Shown here in pieces: positions 6,075 through 8,194 of a DNA stretch of 8,194 bases. Numbering within the stretch: the first letter of the stretch is position 1; each line of letters begins with the position of its first letter. Source of the stretch: an uncultured Chloracidobacterium sp. (GTDB taxonomy: Bacteria; Acidobacteriota; Blastocatellia; Pyrinomonadales; Pyrinomonadaceae); assembly GCA_937941715.1 (NCBI GenBank), contig CALDGX010000183.1, forward strand, positions 1-8,194, written 5' to 3'. The position numbers and the translations under genes are program-made. The notes below the pieces were generated by a model. The model worked only from the letters and a program-made list of their open reading frames with translations, searched no databases and was not told the DNA's origin.

Positions 6075-6835
6075 TGAACCTGCCCTTTGACCTCAGCGGC
6101 CGGACTGCTCTAGTTACGGGATCAAATACCGGTATCGGCCGGGCGATCGCCCTCGGGTTGGCTGCCGCCGGGGCCGATGTTGTTTGTCATTGCCGCAAAA
6201 CCGGCGACGCTGGTGAGACGGTCGAAGCTGTAAGAAAGCTCGGCCGCCGCTCGATCGAGGCCGCGGGCGATATGGCCGACCCGGCGACGCCGCAGGCGTT
6301 GGTTGACGCCGCCATCGGCGAATTTGGCCAAATAGATATCGTCGTCAACAATGCCGGTACGATACGCCGTGCACCCGCCGCCGAATACAGCGGCGACGAC
6401 TGGCAAGCGGTGCTCGACGTTAATCTGACGGGCGTTTTCAAGCTCTGTCAGGCAGCCGGACGCGCAATGATCGCCCGCGGCTCAGGCAAGATCATCAATA
6501 TCGCGTCGCTGCTCTCGTTTCAGGGCGGGATAACGGTGCCGGCATATACGGCGTCAAAATCGGCTGTGGCCGGCCTGACAAAGGCACTGGCGAACGAGTG
6601 GGCAAAGCTCGGCGTCAACGTCAACGCCATCGCTCCTGGTTACATCGCGACCAATAATACGGCCGCACTACAGGCGGACGAGACGCGTAACCGGCAGATA
6701 CTCGAGCGCATCCCGGCCGGGCGTTGGGGACGGCCCGAAGACATTGCCGGTGCGGCGGTATTTCTGGCGTCGTCGGCCAGCGATTATGTTAACGGCCACA
6801 TCCTCGTCGTGGACGGCGGATGGATGGGAAGGTAG
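6071..6835 (+). CDS. kduD: 2-deoxy-D-gluconate / 2-keto-3-deoxygluconate 3-dehydrogenase (KduD)
   Basis: This 254-residue short-chain dehydrogenase carries the KduD-specific signatures. The dinucleotide motif TGSNTGIG is at 16-23, NNAG at 93-96, N118, S146 in NIASLLSFQGGI, and Y159-x3-K163 in PAYTASKSAVAGLTKALA. NAIAPGYIATNNTAAL (185-200), RIPAGRWGRPEDIAG (213-227) and the C-terminal VVDGGWMGR complete the pattern. It interconverts 2,5-diketo-3-deoxygluconate and KDG using NAD(P)H, finishing the lyase-product branch. The start ATG overlaps the previous stop as ATGA, indicating translational coupling; a second ATG directly follows, so the true first residue may be either. Compared with the SDR at 1678-2454 it has the same catalytic positions but retains TGxxxGIG and the KduD C-terminus. 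Identification is strong. Confidence 0.95.
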   Translation: MMNLPFDLSGRTALVTGSNTGIGRAIALGLAAAGADVVCHCRKTGDAGETVEAVRKLGRRSIEAAGDMADPATPQALVDAAIGEFGQIDIVVNNAGTIRRAPAAEYSGDDWQAVLDVNLTGVFKLCQAAGRAMIARGSGKIINIASLLSFQGGITVPAYTASKSAVAGLTKALANEWAKLGVNVNAIAPGYIATNNTAALQADETRNRQILERIPAGRWGRPEDIAGAAVFLASSASDYVNGHILVVDGGWMGR

Positions 6836-6855
6836 CAGACAGCAGACGGTAGACT

Positions 6856-6897
6856 GTGGTCGGCAGTACAAACGCCGAACTGCATACTGCCGACTAC
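6856..6897 (+). repeat. Imperfect inverted repeat between kduD and kdgK
   Basis: GTGGTCGGCAGTA (6856-6868) pairs with TACTGCCGACTAC (6885-6897): 12 Watson-Crick pairs plus one G-T, around a 16-base loop. Just upstream are short GCAGAC/GTAGAC direct repeats (about 6835-6854). No T-tract follows, so it is unlikely to be a strong terminator. It looks like a dispersed intergenic palindrome or an mRNA-stability stem inside the operon. Confidence 0.6.
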
Positions 6898-6910
6898 CGA
6901 CTACTTATTT

Positions 6911-8005
6911 ATGTTGAATATTAAACCAAAAGATCAGTGTAAATGGGACATCGTTTCCCTTGGCGAGGTAATGCTCCGGCTCGATCCGGGCGACAAGCGC
7001 ATCCACACGACACGCAGCTTTGAGGTTTGGGAGGGCGGCGGTGAATACAATGTCGCCCGCGGCCTGAAACGCTGTTTCGGGCTCGATGCGGCGATCGTGA
7101 CCGCTCTTGCCGATAATCCGATCGGACGACTCGTGCAGGACCTGATGTATCAGGGCGGCGTCGATCAGTCGCACGTCAAATGGGTCAAATACGACGGCGT
7201 CGGCCGCGATGTGCGCAACGGAATGAACTTTACCGAACGCGGTTTCGGCGTACGAGCCGCTTTGGGATGTTCCGACCGCGGCCACACGGCGGTCTCGCAG
7301 CTTAAGGCGGGTGATATCGACTGGGAAAAGATCTTCGGGCATGAAGGCGCGCGGTGGTTCCATACCGGCGGCATCTTTTGCGCCCTCAGCGAGACGACGC
7401 CCGACGTCGCTAAAGAGGCGATGCAGTGCGCCAAGAAGTACGGCACCGTCATCTCGTACGATCTCAATTACCGTGACTCGCTGTGGCGGGCGATCGGCGG
7501 CCAGGCAAAGGCACAGGAGGTCAACCGCGACCTGGCTCAGTATGTCGATGTTATGATCGGCAACGAGGAGGATTTCACGGCCTGTCTCGGCTACGAGGTC
7601 GAGGGGCAGGACGAAAACCACTCCAAACTCGATATCGCCAATTTTGAAAAGATGATCCGCCGTGCGGTGGCTGATTTTCCGAATTTCGCGGTCGCGGCAA
7701 CGACCTTACGCAACGCCAAGACCGCCTCGGTCAACGATTGGGGAGCCGTTTGTTTTACCGGCGGCGAGCTTTATCAGGCGACGATGCGGCCTGATCTGGA
7801 TATTTTTGACCGAGTCGGCGGAGGCGATTCGTTCGCTTCGGGGTTTATCTACGGATTCCTGACCGGCGAGTCACCCGAATGGGCGGTCAACTGCGGAGCG
7901 GCACACGGTGCTCTCGCAATGACGACGCCGGGCGACACGACGACCGTCGGGTTGGCGGACGTTCTCAGAGTTATGAAAGGCGGCGGCGCCCGCGTGGCAA
8001 GATAG
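6911..8005 (+). CDS. kdgK: 2-keto-3-deoxygluconate kinase, PfkB/ribokinase family
   Basis: This 364-residue PfkB-family sugar kinase most likely phosphorylates KDG with ATP to KDPG, the entry to the Entner-Doudoroff aldolase step. The substrate-side motif GGGEYNVARGL is at 42-52. VISYDLNYRDSLW (180-192) contains the DxNYR segment typical of KDG kinases. VMIGNEEDFTACLG (214-227) follows. The PfkB signature 2, DRVGGGDSFASGF (300-312), carries the presumed catalytic base D306. Length exceeds E. coli KdgK (about 309), owing to an N-terminal extension and a longer central region near 225-245. The ATG at 6911 lacks a visible ribosome site, but the sequence from MLNIKPKDQCKWDIVSLGEV onward looks continuous with the family. 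It is the last complete gene of the operon, 75 bp after kduD. Fructokinase-like activity cannot be excluded by motifs alone, but the operon makes KDG the likely substrate. Confidence 0.9.
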   Translation: MLNIKPKDQCKWDIVSLGEVMLRLDPGDKRIHTTRSFEVWEGGGEYNVARGLKRCFGLDAAIVTALADNPIGRLVQDLMYQGGVDQSHVKWVKYDGVGRDVRNGMNFTERGFGVRAALGCSDRGHTAVSQLKAGDIDWEKIFGHEGARWFHTGGIFCALSETTPDVAKEAMQCAKKYGTVISYDLNYRDSLWRAIGGQAKAQEVNRDLAQYVDVMIGNEEDFTACLGYEVEGQDENHSKLDIANFEKMIRRAVADFPNFAVAATTLRNAKTASVNDWGAVCFTGGELYQATMRPDLDIFDRVGGGDSFASGFIYGFLTGESPEWAVNCGAAHGALAMTTPGDTTTVGLADVLRVMKGGGARVAR

Positions 8006-8054
8006 GAACGGTCGCCCACGATACTCGCGAAAGACTCGAAAAAGAGAGTTGAAA

Positions 8055-8138
8055 CCACAGATGCACACGGATGAACGTAGATAACCTGCAGCTCTTTGAT
8101 CCGACCTCTGATCCGATTTTATCTGCGTTCATCAGTGG
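8055..8138. repeat. Interrupted inverted repeat downstream of kdgK
   Basis: GATGAACGTAGATAA (8070-8084) pairs with TTATCTGCGTTCATC (8119-8133), 14 of 15 plus a G-T. An outer CCAC (8055-8058) pairs with GTGG (8135-8138) across an asymmetric bulge. The left arm contains degenerate copies of an (A/G)GATG-CACA/AACG unit. The loop carries GATCCGA twice, 12 bp apart. It resembles the ACCACAGATG-type intergenic palindromes scattered in several environmental bacterial genomes (from memory, not searched). It may end or stabilise the operon transcript, though no T-run follows. Confidence 0.6.
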
Positions 8139-8194
8139 CTCCACTTTCTTAAGTTAGTGTGTTTCCCAAGCTCAAAATAATATGGACAAAGCAG

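Noticed and set aside
8033..8049. Short ACTC/GAGT stem after kdgK as a terminator.
   Set aside because: Only four pairs, mostly A-rich loop, and no downstream T-run.
8182..8194. ATG GAC AAA GCA at the right edge as the start of a following gene (perhaps a KDPG aldolase, expected from the pathway).
   Set aside because: Only four codons are visible and there is no ribosome site, so it cannot be supported.

Overview
The window is a sugar-acid (uronate) catabolism locus from a GC-rich bacterium. Two operons diverge from a shared AT-rich control region at about 2455-2702. Gene order, the long PfkB kinase with its MLNIKP N-terminus, and the short palindromic intergenic repeats resemble Acidobacteriota, perhaps Blastocatellia. 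That placement rests on memory of similar proteins, not a search, and is moderate at best.

Leftward operon (minus strand, 2454 down to beyond 1): a short-chain dehydrogenase/reductase (SDR), a peptidase M24-fold protein that has lost most metal ligands, and an MFS transporter of the hexuronate/ACS type. The transporter runs off the left edge. Gaps are 6 and 19 bp, so these are very probably co-transcribed.

Rightward operon (plus strand, 2703 to 8005): a NagB/6-phosphogluconolactonase-fold protein with an altered active site, altronate dehydratase (uxaA), a KduI/IolB-family isomerase, 2-deoxy-D-gluconate/KDG 3-dehydrogenase (kduD) and a PfkB-family 2-keto-3-deoxygluconate (KDG) kinase (kdgK). 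Gaps are 5, 31, -4 and 75 bp.

Pathway reading: UxaA would convert altronate (from galacturonate) to KDG. The KduI-like protein and KduD would convert the 4-deoxy-5-keto uronate released by pectin or glycosaminoglycan lyases to KDG. KdgK then phosphorylates KDG to KDPG. The transporter probably imports the uronate, and the minus-strand SDR could supply a uronate reductase step. Uronate isomerase, KDPG aldolase and the regulator are not in the window. A 19-bp perfect palindrome (TGGT-N3-ACCA core) and related sites in the divergent region look like operators for a FadR-subfamily GntR repressor.

The main open questions are the two fold-recognisable proteins with substituted catalytic residues (M24-like and NagB-like) sitting inside an otherwise readable pathway. 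I saw no rRNA, tRNA, CRISPR array, transposase or phage gene.
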